A stretch of 64,000 bases of DNA from the NCBI GenBank assembly GCA_024811115.1, contig JAKOGH010000399.1:62001-126000 (forward strand). The letters run 5' to 3'. Source of the stretch: Terana coerulea (taxonomy: Eukaryota > Basidiomycota > Agaricomycetes > Polyporales > Phanerochaetaceae). The notes below the pieces were generated by a model. The model was not told the origin of the DNA, made no database searches, and saw nothing but the letters and a program-made list of their open reading frames with translations. Of this stretch, positions 11,242-24,471 are shown in pieces (the stretch's first letter is position 1; the number at the start of each line of letters is the position of its first letter). The position numbers were made by a program, and so were the translations under genes.

Positions 11242-12182
11242 AGTTATGTTTATGTATTTTGTAATAATCCTTTGGGTACTTATAATAAAGGCTAAAATAT
11301 TTTGAGGATGACAGGATGCGGCCTTCGTGTAGTGATCCGTGTCGCGTCGTGTCCCAGGATGGTCTGCGGATATCCGCGCCTCTCGGGATATCCCTTGATG
11401 CGCAAGCGCAAGCTTGAACCGTGATATCAATGCTTTGCGGTAGCCCATCACCGTGTCTCCCTACCGGGGTCACGAGAGCTCTCTTGCGCTTGCTTGCACC
11501 GGGTACCCGAGAGCCCCATCATTGATATCACGGTTCAAGCTTGCGCTTGCGCATCAAGAGAGCTCTCGTGAGCCCGGTAGGGAGACACGGTGCAAGCATC
11601 GTACTCAGGATTCGGAGACCATCCTGGCGCATGGTGCTGTGCGGATATCCGCGAGCAAGTACCTGGACGAATCCTGAGTGAGATCGCGGCATCCCGGTGC
11701 AAGCCTGGCGCGTACCTGGGAGGGCTACCGCCTCCAATAAAAAAAAACAAAACAGGGCCAGGATCACGTACTCCAGTGCCAGGATCGGCTTCGTGTCCCT
11801 CTCAGGATCAGGCGATGCTTGCACCGGGTACCCGAGAGCTCTCTTGATGCGCAAGCGCAAGCTTGAACCGTGAACCGTGAACCGTGAACCGTGAACCGTG
11901 ATATCACGACACTCAGGTACCTGGGACACGACACGACACTCAGGATTCGGTAGACCATCCTGGGAGGCATGCGGTACCGCGAGCCTCCCAGGTACCTGAG
12001 TACATGGATGGGCATGCGGTACCGCGAGCCTCATGTACATGGTGCATTGATATCACGGTCCAAGCTTGCGCATCAAGGGTCAGGTGTCAGGATCACTCAG
12101 GATTCGGTAGACCATCCTAGGGAGTGCGCCTGGTCCTGGTCAGCTAGAGCATCCTGGGACACCTGAGACAGAGAGTCAAAGT

Positions 12183-13618
12183 TTAATCTCCACCTCCGTC
12201 TCCACCGTCCCAGGGATCTGAGTCATCCCCCCGTCGTGACCTCCACCTGAATTATTGTTATCTCCACCTGAATTATTGTTATTTTTTTTATCGGAGTCAT
12301 CATCCTTCTTTTTTTTACCCAAACCAGCTCAATCCCTAAATTTGCTCCATGAACTAGGGTTTTTAGATTCAGCCTCCTCGACATCCATTTTAGCTAATTT
12401 ACCCTGGTCAATATCATATTCTTTATGAATATCTCTTTCCACAGCCGCAGTTTCCTTCCTGTTCCGGTCTATTCTTGCTTGATTTTGGATCTCTGCGTGA
12501 CGATCATCATCGTCCTCGGTACCCGACAATTCACCATAGGCTGCCTCCACCTTTGCTTTGTATTCTGGAGTATCTTCATACTCCTCAGCCGTCATAAACC
12601 TAGGGCCAGGCGCAGTCGGGATATCCCGCACGGCATGTACATGAGGATCGCCAGGCTGCGGATGCGGTAGCCCATGCCCATCACGTACGTGATCCTGAGG
12701 ATCGGCCTGTACATGAGGATCTTGACCACCTAAATCTGGATTATGCTCTGGAGATACTGTAGCTGGGTCTAGTTTTGGTTTTTTTTGCTGAGGCTCAGAG
12801 GTGTCGGGGTATTCCGATCCTGCGGCCCCAGGGCCAGGTATCTGATCTTGAGCACTGTTACCTACACCTTCAACGCTATTGGGGTCTTCATCCCCCCGTT
12901 TACGTTTAATTCCTCCCCCTTCTGGATTTGAAGGCCCAGAACCACTAACCTGAGAATCATTAAAAGCACTTTTTCTAGACTCTTCAAGGGATCGAGCCAT
13001 AGCTTCCCGAATTTGATCCGCATCAAAGTCTTGTGGATCACTCGGGGTTTGTGTGCTTCCATCTGCAGGTTCAGCTGCAGGATTTTGTGGCTGTGGAGAA
13101 GGTGAACGTGAGGGTGAAGGCTCTGTAGCCCTAGCTTTCCCCTTACCCTTGTCGGCTAATAGTACCAAACAGGGCATAATAGAGGTATCGCCAAGGCCAG
13201 GTAACTGATCCTGATAAACAAAAGCTATAGCTTGTGGACTACAAGTAAAATTTTGCAATATATAAGTTAATACTAAAGTAGTAACCAACATAAATAAAAA
13301 ACACGCCACTAACAAGTAAAATTCAGTTGAATTTAAATCTTGTGTTTGACGTGGACACTCAGGATTCGGTAGACCAGCCTGCCCGGGATCTCGCGCAAGG
13401 TCCCAGGGTGCTCTAGCGAATCCTGAGGGTCGTGTCTCAGACGCACGTGTCAGGATATACTGGTACCAGACTGCGGTAGCCCAGCACTCAGGATTCGGTA
13501 GACCATTCTGGGTACGTGATCCTGAGTGATCCTGACTCACTCCTGAGTGATCCTGAGGCACTTTTGGTTTATTTAGTTCCCACCCCAGTAGTATACCGCA
13601 ATAAACAAAAAAAGCCAT
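12183..13618 (-). CDS. orfA: unknown protein with membrane segment, UIM-like helix and acidic/basic tail
   Basis: Not recognised as a standard mitochondrial gene. The open frame starts inside the 3' end of cox3 (13618), but its first roughly 85 residues are repeat-derived. Native-looking protein begins near 13355 with FYLLVACFLFMLVTTLVLTY, a single membrane segment. It continues into a Ser/Pro-rich region, then DADQIREAMARSLEES (12964-13026), which fits the ubiquitin-interacting-motif pattern, then a bipartite basic stretch GIKRKRGDEDP. A palindromic insert lies in frame at about 12620-12720 and native sequence resumes at FMTAEEYEDTPEYK. UGA at 12326-12328 is read as Trp, leading to a Lys/Asp/Asn/Gly-rich tail; a frame ending DPWDGGDGGGD at TAA 12183 is reached if the C6 run at 12226-12231 is shifted. 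Start uncertain; function unknown. Confidence 0.55.
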
Positions 13619-14391
13619 ACTACATCCACAAAATGCCAGTATAGTATGGCTGAATCCAAACCCAAAAAATGATGATTGGAAAAATGGTAATTAATTATTC
13701 TAAAAAAGCCTACAAGTATAAATGTTGTTCCTACAATAACATGTAACCCATGAAGTCCTGTTGAAGCAAAGAATGCAGAACCAAAAACTGAATCAGCAAT
13801 AGTAAATGGTGCTTGTGTATATTCATAATATTGTAGAGCAGTGAAAATAATTGCTAACACAATTGTAACTAGAGTACCCTCTATTGCACCTTTTCTATCT
13901 CCTTCTAATAAAGCATGGTGTCCATAAGTTACATAAGCACCACTAGATAGTAGTAAGATAGTATTTAACAAAGGTATAGCAAAAGGATCTAATGCAGTTA
14001 TACCTTGTGGAGGCCAAACCCCACCTATTTCAACAGCTGGAGATAAAGCTGAATGGAAGTATGCCCAAAATACACTTAAAAAAGCGAAAGCTTCACTTAC
14101 GATAAATAATACGAACCCAATCATTATTCCACTTTGAACTTGTGTAGTATGTGCTCCTTCAAATGTTGCTTCTTTGATTATATCTCTAAACCAAAGAATA
14201 GCTCCATATGTTGTTACTGTAAATCCTAAAGTCAATAAATAACCACCATTCGAGTAACCATGCATATACATTACAGCTGATTGAGTCAAACTCAATAAAG
14301 AAAAACTAACCAAAATAGGTCATGGAGAAGTAGCTACAAGGTGAAAAGGGAAGTATTGTAACAAACTCCTATTTATGAGGGTTAAAACCAT
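13573..14391 (-). CDS. cox3: cytochrome c oxidase subunit III
   Basis: Core membrane subunit of complex IV. The ATG at 14391 gives 272 aa (usual about 269). The N-terminus reads FPFHLVATSPW PILVSFSLLS with the tryptophan encoded by TGA (14320-14322). A standard-code translation would wrongly start at 14313. Family landmarks seen: HTTQVQSGIMIGFVLFIVSE, HGLHVIVGTTFI and the end WLFLFIAVYYWGGN. The gene is intron-free and free of GC inserts. Its 5' leader (14392-14460) is shared with orfB. Confidence 0.97.
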
Positions 14392-14460
14392 TATAAAATG
14401 AAATTTTTTAATATCAACGAGGCAGATCCTTAATAAAATATTATGAATTGGAAAGAAATT
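14392..14460 (-). promoter_or_regulatory. cox3 5' leader shared with orfB
   Basis: Read on the minus strand this contains AAGGATCTGCCTCGTTGA then an AT-rich stretch ending TTTATA just before the cox3 ATG. The same sequence with few changes lies at 28351-28420 in front of orfB, at nearly the same distance from its ATG (about 22-23 nt). It could hold a promoter, an mRNA 5' end or a translational-activator site. Which of these cannot be told from sequence. Confidence 0.5.
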
Positions 14461-16948
14461 TAACACAGCTCCTCCCTAAGGTACCTGGCTGGATTCGGAC
14501 CAGGCGCACTCAGGATTCGGTAGTCGATGCTCTAGCGAAGAACCGGGATATCCCGAAGCGGTATCCTGGGTACGTGATCCTGATGTCGTGTCTCAGGATG
14601 CTCCCTCGTGGACACGCGTCACCCAGGATCAGGATACCGCGATTCAGGATTCGGTAGACCATCCTGGCCGCGACTACCGAATCCTGCAGCGCCAGGGCCA
14701 GGGTGCGTGACCCGATCCTGAACCTGAGTACTCAGGATTCGGTAGACCATCCTGGCGATGACCGTGATCCTGGCAGCTCCATCAGGTTGCAGTCGTGTCT
14801 TGAGGCGTAAGCGCAAGCACCAGGCTGATGCTTGCACCGGGTACCCGAGAGCTCCATCAAGCACAAGGTCCAGGATACCGCTTCGGGATATCCCGGTTCT
14901 TCGCTAGAGCATCGACTACCGAATCCTGAGGCCCTTGAAGGGCTCATGTACTCAGGTACCTGGGGGATGGGCTACCGCAAGCTCGCGGATACCGCATTCC
15001 GCGAGCAAGCCAGGATGGTCTCCTTCACGGAGTGCTGGGCATGGGCTAACGCATCCGCAGCCTGAGTACATGAGGAGCGCATGGATATCCCGGTTCACGG
15101 TACCAGGTACCTGGAAGCTAGAATTAATTTTCTTTGCTATTAATAATACTTTTTTTTATTAATATCTTAATATAAACTTAACGCTTTCTTTTTTTTAAGT
15201 TTAAGGTTGATTGCTAGAATTAGTGTATAGTAATGCTGACGTGGACACAAGGCCTCAGGGACCAGGATCGTCAGGACCAGGCGCTCAGTCGGGATGTCCC
15301 AAGCCTGGGACACCTGAGTACACGCTATGAGGGGGAGTGATGGGCATGGGCTACCGCATCCGCAGCCTAGCCGCACCCTGACCGTGATCCTGACACCTTA
15401 TGCTCCATCCTGATCCTGAGGGACCTAATGCACACGGCTGCCTATTCATCTATCTCTTTTATTGAATTAAAATTTTTATGAGTTTAAATTTTGTGTTTAA
15501 GCTAACAGTCAGCCAGCCAGGACCAGGAGCGGGAACCGTCAGGACTCTGTCGTGTCGTTATATCATGAGAACCGTGAACCGGGTCTTGAGGCGCTCGGGC
15601 CAGGATTCGGTAGACCATCCTGGCCCGAGCGCATTGGCCAGGCGCGGGAACCGTGTCGGGGTCGTGGCCATCGCCAGGATGGTCTACCGAATCCTGAGTA
15701 CTCAGGTTCAGGATCGGGTCACGCACCCTGGCCCTGGCGCTGCAGGATTCGGTAGTCGCGGGCAGGATGGTCTACCGAATCCTGAATCGCGGTATCCTGA
15801 TCCTGAATCACGGTTCCCGGTTCACGACCCGACTGAATCACGGTTCCCGACACGACACGACGTACATGAGGGCCGCATCCTGACCCTGAGGAGCGGGAAC
15901 CAGGTACGTCTCCATCCTGTCACCCGCTCCTGGTACCGAAATAGTACGACACGGATAACGACACGATGGAGGTACCTGGTCGTACGTGATCCTGATGTCC
16001 CTCCTGTCCCAGGTACTTGCCCGCGGATATCCGCATAGCACCATGATGGGCTCATGTACATGTATGGGCTACCGCAAGCTCGCGGATACCGCATTCCGCG
16101 AGCAAGCCTGGCTGCGGTAGCCCATCACCCCCCTCATAGCGTGTACTCAGGTGTCCCAGGCTGCGGTTGCTCGCGGAATGCGGTATCCGCGAGCTTGCGG
16201 TAGCCCATACACCAGGATGGTCTCCGAATCCTGAGTACATGAGCCCATGCCCATATCTAGTGATCCTGAGGATCGGCACACGCACCCTGATCCTGGCCGC
16301 GGATATCCGCAGAGACATGCCGTACCTGAGTGATCCTGAGTACATGAGGAACGCATCGCGTACGCGGGGCAGGTACCTGATCCTGAGTGATATCGCGCAG
16401 GTACCTAGGTATCCAGGTCCAGCACCCCGGGCACAACCTTAGGGTAGGGGGTTTAAACCAACAACATTTTTGTGGTTAAACCCCAGCTCCCAGATACCTG
16501 ATACATTTGCATACATTATTATCAGGTACCTGATATCTTAATTAAAAAGATAATAAATAATTTAACAATCCATCCTAAGTAGCCGGGCGCTCAGGATCCC
16601 TGGTGTCCCAGGTACTTGATGCTTGCTCGCGGTACCGCATGCCCATCAAGCGCAAGTACCTGGGAGGCCCGCAAGTACCTGGGTGAACCGTGAGCCGGGA
16701 GCGGGTCGTGTCGTTTCCCAGGTACCTGAGTGTCGTGTCGGGAACCGTGATTCAGTCGGGTCGTGAACCGGGAACCGTGATTCAGGATCAGGATACCGCT
16801 TCGGGATATCCCGGTTCTTCGCTAGAGCATCGACTACCGAATCCTGAGGCCCATCACTACGTGATCCTGACACGACACGAGCGAATGACGTGATCCTGGC
16901 GCGCGCACCCAGGTCCCTTACGCGGAAGCCATCCTGATGGTTTGATCA
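14461..16948. repeat. gene-free stretch of palindromic modules
   Basis: No gene or RNA is recognised between the cox3 leader and the nad1 stop. Dense CAGGAT...ATCCTG hairpins, CAGGTACCTG, GGGATATCCC, CGCGGATATCCGC and GCTCGCGG...CCGCGAGC modules lie among short AT-rich spacers at 15120-15240 and 16440-16570. A conspicuous subunit (TCGCTAGAGCATCGACTACCGAATCC next to CGGGATATCCCGG) recurs at 14880-14930, 16795-16850, 22770-22815 and 26080-26125. Confidence 0.7.
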
Positions 16949-19900
16949 CTAGTAAGGAGCTATATCGAATGCGACTAAAATACTTGGCACTAATATAATA
17001 AATGCAACTGCAACTGGTAGTAAGTTTAACCAACAGAAAGATATAAGTTGATCATATCTTAATCTAGGTAATGTGGCTCTAAACCAAACAAACATAAAGC
17101 AGAATAAACAAGTTTTTAAACCCAATATAACTGATTGCAAGTTAACAAATGAATCATTAATAAATAATTCAGGCATATTATAACCTCCAAAAAATAATAT
17201 AGCAGTTATACATGAAAATAATACAATAGAACTATATTCAGCTAAAAAGAAGAACACGAATATAATAGAACTATGTTCAGTGAAAAAACCAGCAACTAAT
17301 TCAGATTCAGCCTCTTGAAGGTCAAAAGGTGTTCTAGAAGTTTCCGCTAGTATAGATATAAAGTAAAATATAAAAACAGGAAGTAAGGGTACTACAAACC
17401 AAACAGCTTGTTGGCTCTCAATGATTGTAGTGAAATTAAATGAACCTGCTAATAAAATTACAATTAAAATAGCTGAACTTAGAATCAGTTCATAACTAAT
17501 CATAGCAGCAGTTGATCTTAATGAACCTAAAAAGGCATATTTAGAGTTAGCGGACCAACCAGCAAATAGTATACCATACACTCCTAAAGAAGATAGAGCT
17601 AAAGTATATAAAATTCCTAATGAGAAGTCAAAAGAGTTAAACCTTGTCCAAAAGGTATGATACCCCACAAGTGCCCTTCCTGTCGTATGTCGGGTTGGTT
17701 ATCTGGCCGGTCCCAGGATGCACAGGATCACTCAGGTACCGGGGTACGTGATGGAGCTCTCGGGTACCCGGTGCAAGCCTGGCCCAGGTACCTCCCTTGC
17801 GCTTGATGGGCATGCGGTACCGCGAGCCTCCCAGGATGGTCTACCGAATCCTGAGTACATGGTGCATTGATTCAGGTACCTGGCCAATGCGCAAGCGCAA
17901 GACAGCCGATCCTGAGGACCAGTGGCCAAACCGATGTGTTGACAAGGTAGAGGGCGATAAACTAGTAAGAAGTCTATATTAATTTTCCCAATCAACAAGT
18001 AATAATGGATGGAGCTCTCCCAGGATCGGCTGTCTTGCGCTTGAACCGTGATATCACGAGGCATGCGGTACCGCGAGCCTCCCAGGATGGTCTACCGAAT
18101 CCTGAGTACATGGTGCATTGATTCAGGTACCTGGCCAATGCGCAAGCGCAAGACAGCCTTATAATCATCCTGCGACCCCTGAGCCACTAATAAAATTTAG
18201 AGTCCTAATTTATATAACATTGAAGGTATAAAATAAGGTTTAACTAATTCTATTAAGCTTGGCATTGATGATTTGTTAATTCGAATTCTATAATAAACTT
18301 TTTGCTATCCCCCAACGCAACCAACCCTGAGGATAAACTAAATTTAGTTTTTAATATAGAAATTAAATACAAAACATGTTCTTTGCAATAAGAATCTGTA
18401 CATAAAATTAAATAACCTTTGGATTTATTAAATGAACCATCGTCCATAATCCAATAGGCTAAAGAAACTGGGGTTAATCTATTTATACTGTTATCAGGTA
18501 CAATTTTTATATTTTTATTTTCAGATTTAATATAAAAATCTTCAACTACCCAATTAAATAAGGCATAATTTAAAGTTGAAAAACTAATATCAGTATGCTC
18601 TAGTTGAGTTAATTTATTTAACTTTCTGTGAATAAATTTAGGACCTGTTTTAACATAAGAGTTAAATATTGAATGCAAATGATATATTAATTCTTTATTT
18701 ACGGAAGACATATAAAATCGCAATCGGGTGTTTCCAGTTATATGGCTTCGTTCGGCAGTTAAATCACCCAGCATAGATCCAAATATAACTTCTTTTTGAA
18801 ATTCTGTCAAATCTGGCGCTAAAGGTGTTTTAGGTCCTTTAATTCGTTTATCAGCCCCCAGGCGCTCCTCATGTACTTCAGGCTGCGGTTGCTCGCGGAA
18901 TGCGGTATCCGCGAGCTTGCGGTAGCCCATACACCAGGATGGTCTCCGAATCCTGAGTACATGAGCCCATGCCCATCACTCCGTGAAGGTAGACCATCCT
19001 GGCTTGCTCGCGGAATGCTCGCGGATACCGCATTCCGCGAGCGACATGTACATGAGCCCATCATGGTGCTATGCGGATATCCGCGGGCAAGTACCTGGGT
19101 ACATGATCCTGACACGTACGTAACAGGAGCAACTGAACTTCATCAAATTAAGCCCGTATAAATTTCCATTGCATAGCCCCGCGTAACCACATGAGTGGGG
19201 GCTGCGGTAGCCCAGAAGCACCCTGACCACAAGGACCAGGCGCCTGATCCTGCGCCTGATCCTGATGCGTGTAAGGCATAAGGCGCCTCCACTCCAACCT
19301 GTTGATAAGTAAATATGAATGTGTAAATAAACATTATTAACAAGAATCCCCACTTGTTTAATTATGGACTTTATCTTTAATATTAGCCCTGCCACTTGGT
19401 GTCGTGTCCCTCTCAGGATTCGGAGACCATCCTGGCTTGCGGTAGCCCATCAATCACATCCGTGGCGGCTACCGCAGCCTGGTGCACGGGTCCCAGGATG
19501 GTCTACCGAATCCTGAGGGACATCCCGCGCCGAGCGCATTGGCCAGGTACCTGAATCAATGCACCATGTACATGAGGCTCGCGGTACCGCATGCCCATCA
19601 AGCGCAAGAAGGGAGTGATGGGCATGGGCTCATGTACTCAGGATTCGGAGACCATCCTGGTGTATGGGCTACCGCAAGCTCGCGGATACCGCATTCCGCG
19701 AGCAACCGCAGCGGCATGTACCTGAGGACGGGGAGTGATCGGGATGCCAGGGTTCGGACCTGACACCTGATGGAGCTCTCGTGAACACGGATCGCTAACA
19801 CCCTGGTAGGGAGAGCAAGCCTGGGAAAGGCGCCTTACGCCAGAGTGGCCACTTACAATATTATTTAACGTAAAGTCTCTGAGGAATAAATTTGACATAT

Positions 19901-20350
19901 ATTTAGTTTCCTGCTGATTAACTCTTTGGTGGAGGCCTGTCTGCTTTGCAGACAGACCGACACAAACTTGAAAAATTTTTACTACGATTTGTGTATTTCA
20001 GTTTTAGAGTGTTTTAGCATATAGTTAGTTTTTAATTAAGCCGGGGAAATTTAACCTAATAAACTAAAAATTAAAGTAAAAATAGGAGCTAAGTAAAATA
20101 AAACTTTATTAGATTGAGAAGGTATTACTGTTTCTTTAAGAATAAGTTTAAGAGCATCACTGAAGGGCTGCAGAACTCCATAATAACCGACATAGTTAGG
20201 ACCTACTCTTCTTTGATGTGCTGCTAATTGTTTTCTTTCAATAATAGTCATGAAAGCAACAGAAAGTAAGACCGGAAGTAATACTAGTAATACATCAATT
20301 AAATTAATTAATGTATTTAAAATAGTCAAAATTAAATTATTATTTATCAT
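16949..20350 (-). CDS. nad1: NADH dehydrogenase subunit 1 (2 exons)
   Basis: Membrane subunit of complex I next to the quinone site. Exon 1, 20054-20350, has 99 codons, includes IERKQLAAHQRRVGPNYVGY and ends LIFSLLG. Exon 2, 16949-17667, starts WGIIPFGQGL and holds ILFAGWSANSKYAFLGSLRS, ILAETSRTPFDLQEAESELV and FVWFRATLPRLRYDQ. Between GQGLT and DFSLGILY the frame breaks; one additional A in the A4 run at 17630-17633 (T on the coding strand) repairs it and gives about 338 aa, as expected. The indel is likely a consensus error. All functional motifs are intact. Confidence 0.95.
17668..20053 (-). other. group I intron in nad1
   Basis: Interrupts nad1 after IFSLLG. On the minus strand, 19921-19860 reads AATCAGCAGGAAAC followed by CCTCAGAGACTTTACG, and an ATATGCTAAA element lies at 20010-20030, both typical of a group I core. 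It hosts a LAGLIDADG ORF at 18197-18857. Palindromic modules cover 17690-18170 and 18855-19120 and 19400-19830. Confidence 0.78.
18197..18857 (-). CDS. LAGLIDADG (type 2) homing endonuclease in nad1 intron
   Basis: Intron-encoded DNA endonuclease. It shows LTEFQKEVIFGSMLGDLTAE (first motif region), TRLRFYMSSVNKELIYHLH, then RLTPVSLAYWIMDDGSFNKS (second motif helix) and ends SSMPSLIELVKPYFIPSMLY KLGL at TAA 18197. One base is missing in an A3 run at 18295-18297, so the plain ORF ends early at 18253. The N-terminus runs into a palindromic block at about 18858, so a native start is not visible. Probably functional recently. Confidence 0.8.
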
Positions 20351-21949
20351 TTTTTGTTGAATTAAATTATTTACCTACCTTATATTTAAGGAGGCTATAC
20401 TATACAATTGATTTATAATTTGATTAAGTAAGGATCAGGTAGGCGCCAGGCTGGAGCTCTCGGGCTGCGGTTGCGGATTCGGTAGACCATGCCCATGCCC
20501 ATCACTCCGTGGAGGTAGTCCCAGGATGGTCTGCGGATATCCGCGTCTCTCGGGATATCCCTTGATGCGCAAGCGCAAGCTTGAACCGTGATATCAATGC
20601 ACCATGTACTCAGGATTCGGTAGACCATCCTGGGAGGCTCGCGGTACCGCATGCCTCGTGATATCACGGTTCAAGCGCAAGAGAGCTCTCGTGACCCCGG
20701 TAGGGAGACACGGTGATGGGCTCATGTACTCAGGATTCGGAGACCATCCTGGTGTATGGGCTACCGCAAGCTCGCGGATACCGCATTCCGCGAGCAAAGC
20801 ATCGTACTCATGATTCGGAGACCATCCTGGCGCATGGTGCTGTGCGGATATCCGCGAGCAAGTACCTGGACGAATCCTGAGCGAGATCGCGGCATCCCGG
20901 TGCAAGCCTGAGCGATATCGCGGTATCCTGACCCTTGATGCGCAAGCGCAAGCTTGAACCGTGAACCGTGAACCGTGAACCGTGAACCGTGATATCACGA
21001 CACGACACTCAGGTACCTGGGACCACGACACGAGGCATGCGGTACCCGCGAGCCTCATGTACATGGATGGGCTACCGCAAGCATGGATTCGGTAGACCAT
21101 CCCGGTGATGGGCTCATGTACATGGCGCTCGCGGATACCGCATTCCGCGAGCAAAGCATCATACCTGGGGTGCACGACAGCAGGATCCTGGGAGCATCCA
21201 CAGGAACACCCAATATTAAATATATGTATAATATTTTGCATTATTAACTAAAAATAAATACAAGACTAGCTTTATTAAATTTAAAAGTTGTGTGGCTCTT
21301 AATGAGCGGCTCTTAAGGAGCCCTGTTTTAGGTTAGGCCTAGGACCCCAGGCTCACGTACGTGCGCCTGGGGCCCAACTCTAAATATTATTTAATTAAAT
21401 TTTTTTTTTATTCTCTGTCGCAATAAGTAGTAATTTATCCGTGAAAACTGCACTCAGGATCAGTCGGGATTCAGTCGGGTACCTGATGACCATCCTGCAA
21501 CCTGGCGTACGTGATCGTGATCCTGGGGGTCGTGTCGTGTAGTCCAGGTACCTGAAGGATTCGGTAGTCGCGTCGTGGCCATCGCCAGGATGGTCTACCG
21601 AATCCTGAGTACTCAGGTTCAGGATCGGGTCACGCACCCTGGCCCTGGCGCTGCAGGATTCGGTAGTCGCGGCCAGGATGGTCTACCGAATCCTGAATCG
21701 CGGTATCCTGATCCTGAATCACGGTTCCCGACACGACACGACTACCGAATCCTGACAGGCACGGTTTACGGATCCCGGTTCCCGGGCCTGGACCCTCAGG
21801 CCCAGGATTAGGACCAGGCCCTGGGCCTGGGCCTGGGCCTGGTCCTGATCCTGGCCGTGATAATCATTTTCTTTAAATAAAGAAGAAAACTATTTTATGA
21901 CAAGTCCTCTGGCTAACGGTATTTTTATGCTTTTTTTTTTTATTACGAA

Positions 21950-22019
21950 TTTCTCTTCAGGAGTCGAACCGGATTCCACACTTTAGAAGAATGTTGTTTT
22001 ACCTTTAAACTAAGAGAAA
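21950..22019 (-). tRNA. trnR: tRNA-Arg (UCU)
   Basis: The 70-nt minus-strand cloverleaf has an acceptor stem TTTCTCT/AGAGAAA, anticodon stem-loop ACATT-CTTCTAA-AGTGT and T-arm with GGTTCGACTCC. The anticodon TCT reads AGA/AGG, the main arginine codons in AT-rich fungal mtDNA. Confidence 0.92.
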
Positions 22020-23186
22020 TGGTTGAAATATTTTTTTATAAATAACCAGGTGTCCCAGGGGGGTCATGTGTCTCAGGTTCAGGCCCGCCAGGTTGCAGCC
22101 AGGACCAGGATGGAGCTATCAGGGTCGGGTACCTCATTGCCGTCGTGTCGTTATCCGTGAACCGTTGCGTCAGGATCAGGTATCTGGCACGGTTCACTGG
22201 AGGTACCTGTTGTAAACAGGTGCTCAGGTACCTGGACCTGGTACCTGATCGTGATCCTGGCGGCCCTGACTGAGGTCAGGTGTCCCAGGTGTCAGTCGGG
22301 ATGTCGGGTCCTCCCAGGTACGTCGTGTCGTGTCGAGAACCGTGTCGTGATATCACGGCAGCCAATCCTGAGAGCTCCAACCTGCGCCAGGTACCAATCC
22401 AAACCCTGATTCTAGTACTCAAGAAGGAGCTCTCAGGTGTCTCGTGTCTCGGGATCAGGTCGATCATGTACTCAGGTAGCATGTAACATGACTCAGGTGT
22501 CAGGTGCAGGTACCAGGCGCTCAGGTGTCATTCGGGTCAGGGTCGGGTGACACCTGAAACCTGATCCTGATTGTGACCCTGAGCAGCTGGAGCCCTAGAA
22601 ATGCCACAGACCCTAAAAACGGGATACACTGGCCACCTCTACTACGCTACAGCACATTTTTAATATAAATAATAGTAATAATAATAATTAAAAAATTTTT
22701 TTTTCCCAGGACCAGGTACGATGCGCTCGCCGCGGGATTCAGGATCACGTAGTGATGGGCCTCAGGATTCGGTAGTCGATGCTCTAGCGAAGAACCGGGA
22801 TATCCCGAAGCGGTATCCTGGTCCTTGATGCGCAAGCGCAAGGCACGGGTACCCGAGCGCATCAGCCTGGCCCCGACCCGTGCGCATCGTACCTGGTCTT
22901 GCGCTTGAACCGTGAACCGTGAACCGTGAACCGTGAACCGTGATATCACGACACGACACTCAGGTACCTGGGACCACGACACGAGGCATGCGGTACCCGC
23001 GAGCCTCATGTACATGGATGGGCTACCGCAAGCATGGATTCGGTAGACCATCCCGGTGATGGGCTCATGTACATGGCGCTCGCGGATACCGCATTCCGCG
23101 AGCAAAGCATCACCCTGATCCTGAGTGTCGTTACATAACGGTTCACGGTTTACGGTAACATTATATTAAGTAAAGTACTTGTAGTA

Positions 23187-23258
23187 AGGCTAAGAAGGAA
23201 TTGAACCTTAAAATAAAGCTTTGCAGGCCTATTACAGAACCGTCTGTAAACTTAGCCC
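23187..23258 (-). tRNA. trnC: tRNA-Cys (GCA)
   Basis: The 72-nt minus-strand cloverleaf has an acceptor stem GGGCTAA/TTAGCCT with one wobble pair. The anticodon loop CTGCAAA gives GCA. The T-arm contains GGTTCAATTCC. Some anticodon stem pairs are weak. Confidence 0.88.
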
Positions 23259-24471
23259 CTAATTAATTAAAAAATTTAAATATAATATTATTAAAAATGT
23301 ATGTTGGTCTCTTTTAGCATCAAAATAAATTTACCGTGAACCGTGAACCGTTATGTAACGACACTCAGGATCAGGGTGATGCTTTGCTCGCGGAATGCGG
23401 TATCCGCGAGCGCCATGTACATGAGCCCATCACCGGGATGGTCTACCGAATCCATGCTTGCGGTAGCCCATCCATGTACATGAGGCTCGCGGTACCGCAT
23501 GCCCATCAAGCGCAAGAGAGCTCTCGTGTCGTGGTCCCAGGTACCTGAGTGTCGTGTCGTGATATCACGGTTCACGGTTCACGGTTCACGGTTCACGGTT
23601 CAAGCGCAAGACCAGGTACGATGCGCACGCCGCGGGATTCAGGATCACGTAGTGATGGGCCTCAGGATTCGGTAGACCATCCTGAGACACCTGCAACCTG
23701 CGACCAGGGCAGGGGGTTAAATAAATTCAATCCCCAACTCTATATCGTAGAGGTAAAGACGAGTGGAAACATAAAAAAAAAAATAATTTAACAACAATCA
23801 GAATCATCCTGGGGTTCAGGTCCAGGTACGTCGTGATATCACTCCTCAAGTACGTCAGTCTCAGGATCACGTACACCAGCCAGGTACTGCGGTAGCCGCC
23901 ACGGTCCTCATAGCGTGTACTCAGGTGTCCCAGGCTGCGGTTGCTCGCGGAATGCGGTAACCGCGAGCTTGCGGTAGCCCATACACCAGGATGGTCTCCG
24001 AATCCTGAGTACATGAGCCCATGCCCATCACTAGTGATCCTGAGTATCGGCTCACGCACCCTGATCCTGGCCGCGGATATCCGCAGAGACAAGCCGCGCC
24101 CAGGTACCTCCCTTGCGCTTGCGCATTGTCGAGAACCGTGAACCGTGATATCACGACACGACTCGGCTCACGAAGTTCGTGATCCTGGGTGATTGCACCA
24201 GGATGGTCTACCGAATTCTGAGTACGCCAGGTTGGTCTACCTTCACGGAGTGTTGGGCAAGGGCTCATGTACTCAGGATTCGGAGACCATCCTGGTGTAT
24301 GGGCTACCGCAAGCTCGCGGATACCGCATTCCGCGAGCAACCGCAGCCTGAGACCTGACTGATCCTGAGGGATATCCCGGTTCACGGTTCCCGACACCTA
24401 ATGCGCTCGGGATTCGATAGACCATCCCGTGCGCAAGACCTGAGCAACTTGAAAGTTAAATTTAGTTTTAA

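Larger units (their letters stand above)
20420..24471. repeat. repeat-rich spacer between nad1 and cox2
   Basis: Only trnR and trnC are found here. AT-rich islands remain at 21180-21430, 21860-22050, 22620-22700 and 23150-23330, separated by blocks of palindromes. A block of about 180 bp near 20935-21150 (AACCGTG tandem, then GGTACCTGGGACCACGACACGAGGCATGCGGTACCC...) recurs at 2800-3010, 22900-23110 and 61960-62160, and inverted at 23380-23600. Confidence 0.7.

Noticed and set aside
13573..14313. cox3 starting at 14313
   Set aside because: That start is an artefact of reading TGA as stop; the conserved N-terminus continues through TGA (Trp) to the ATG at 14391.
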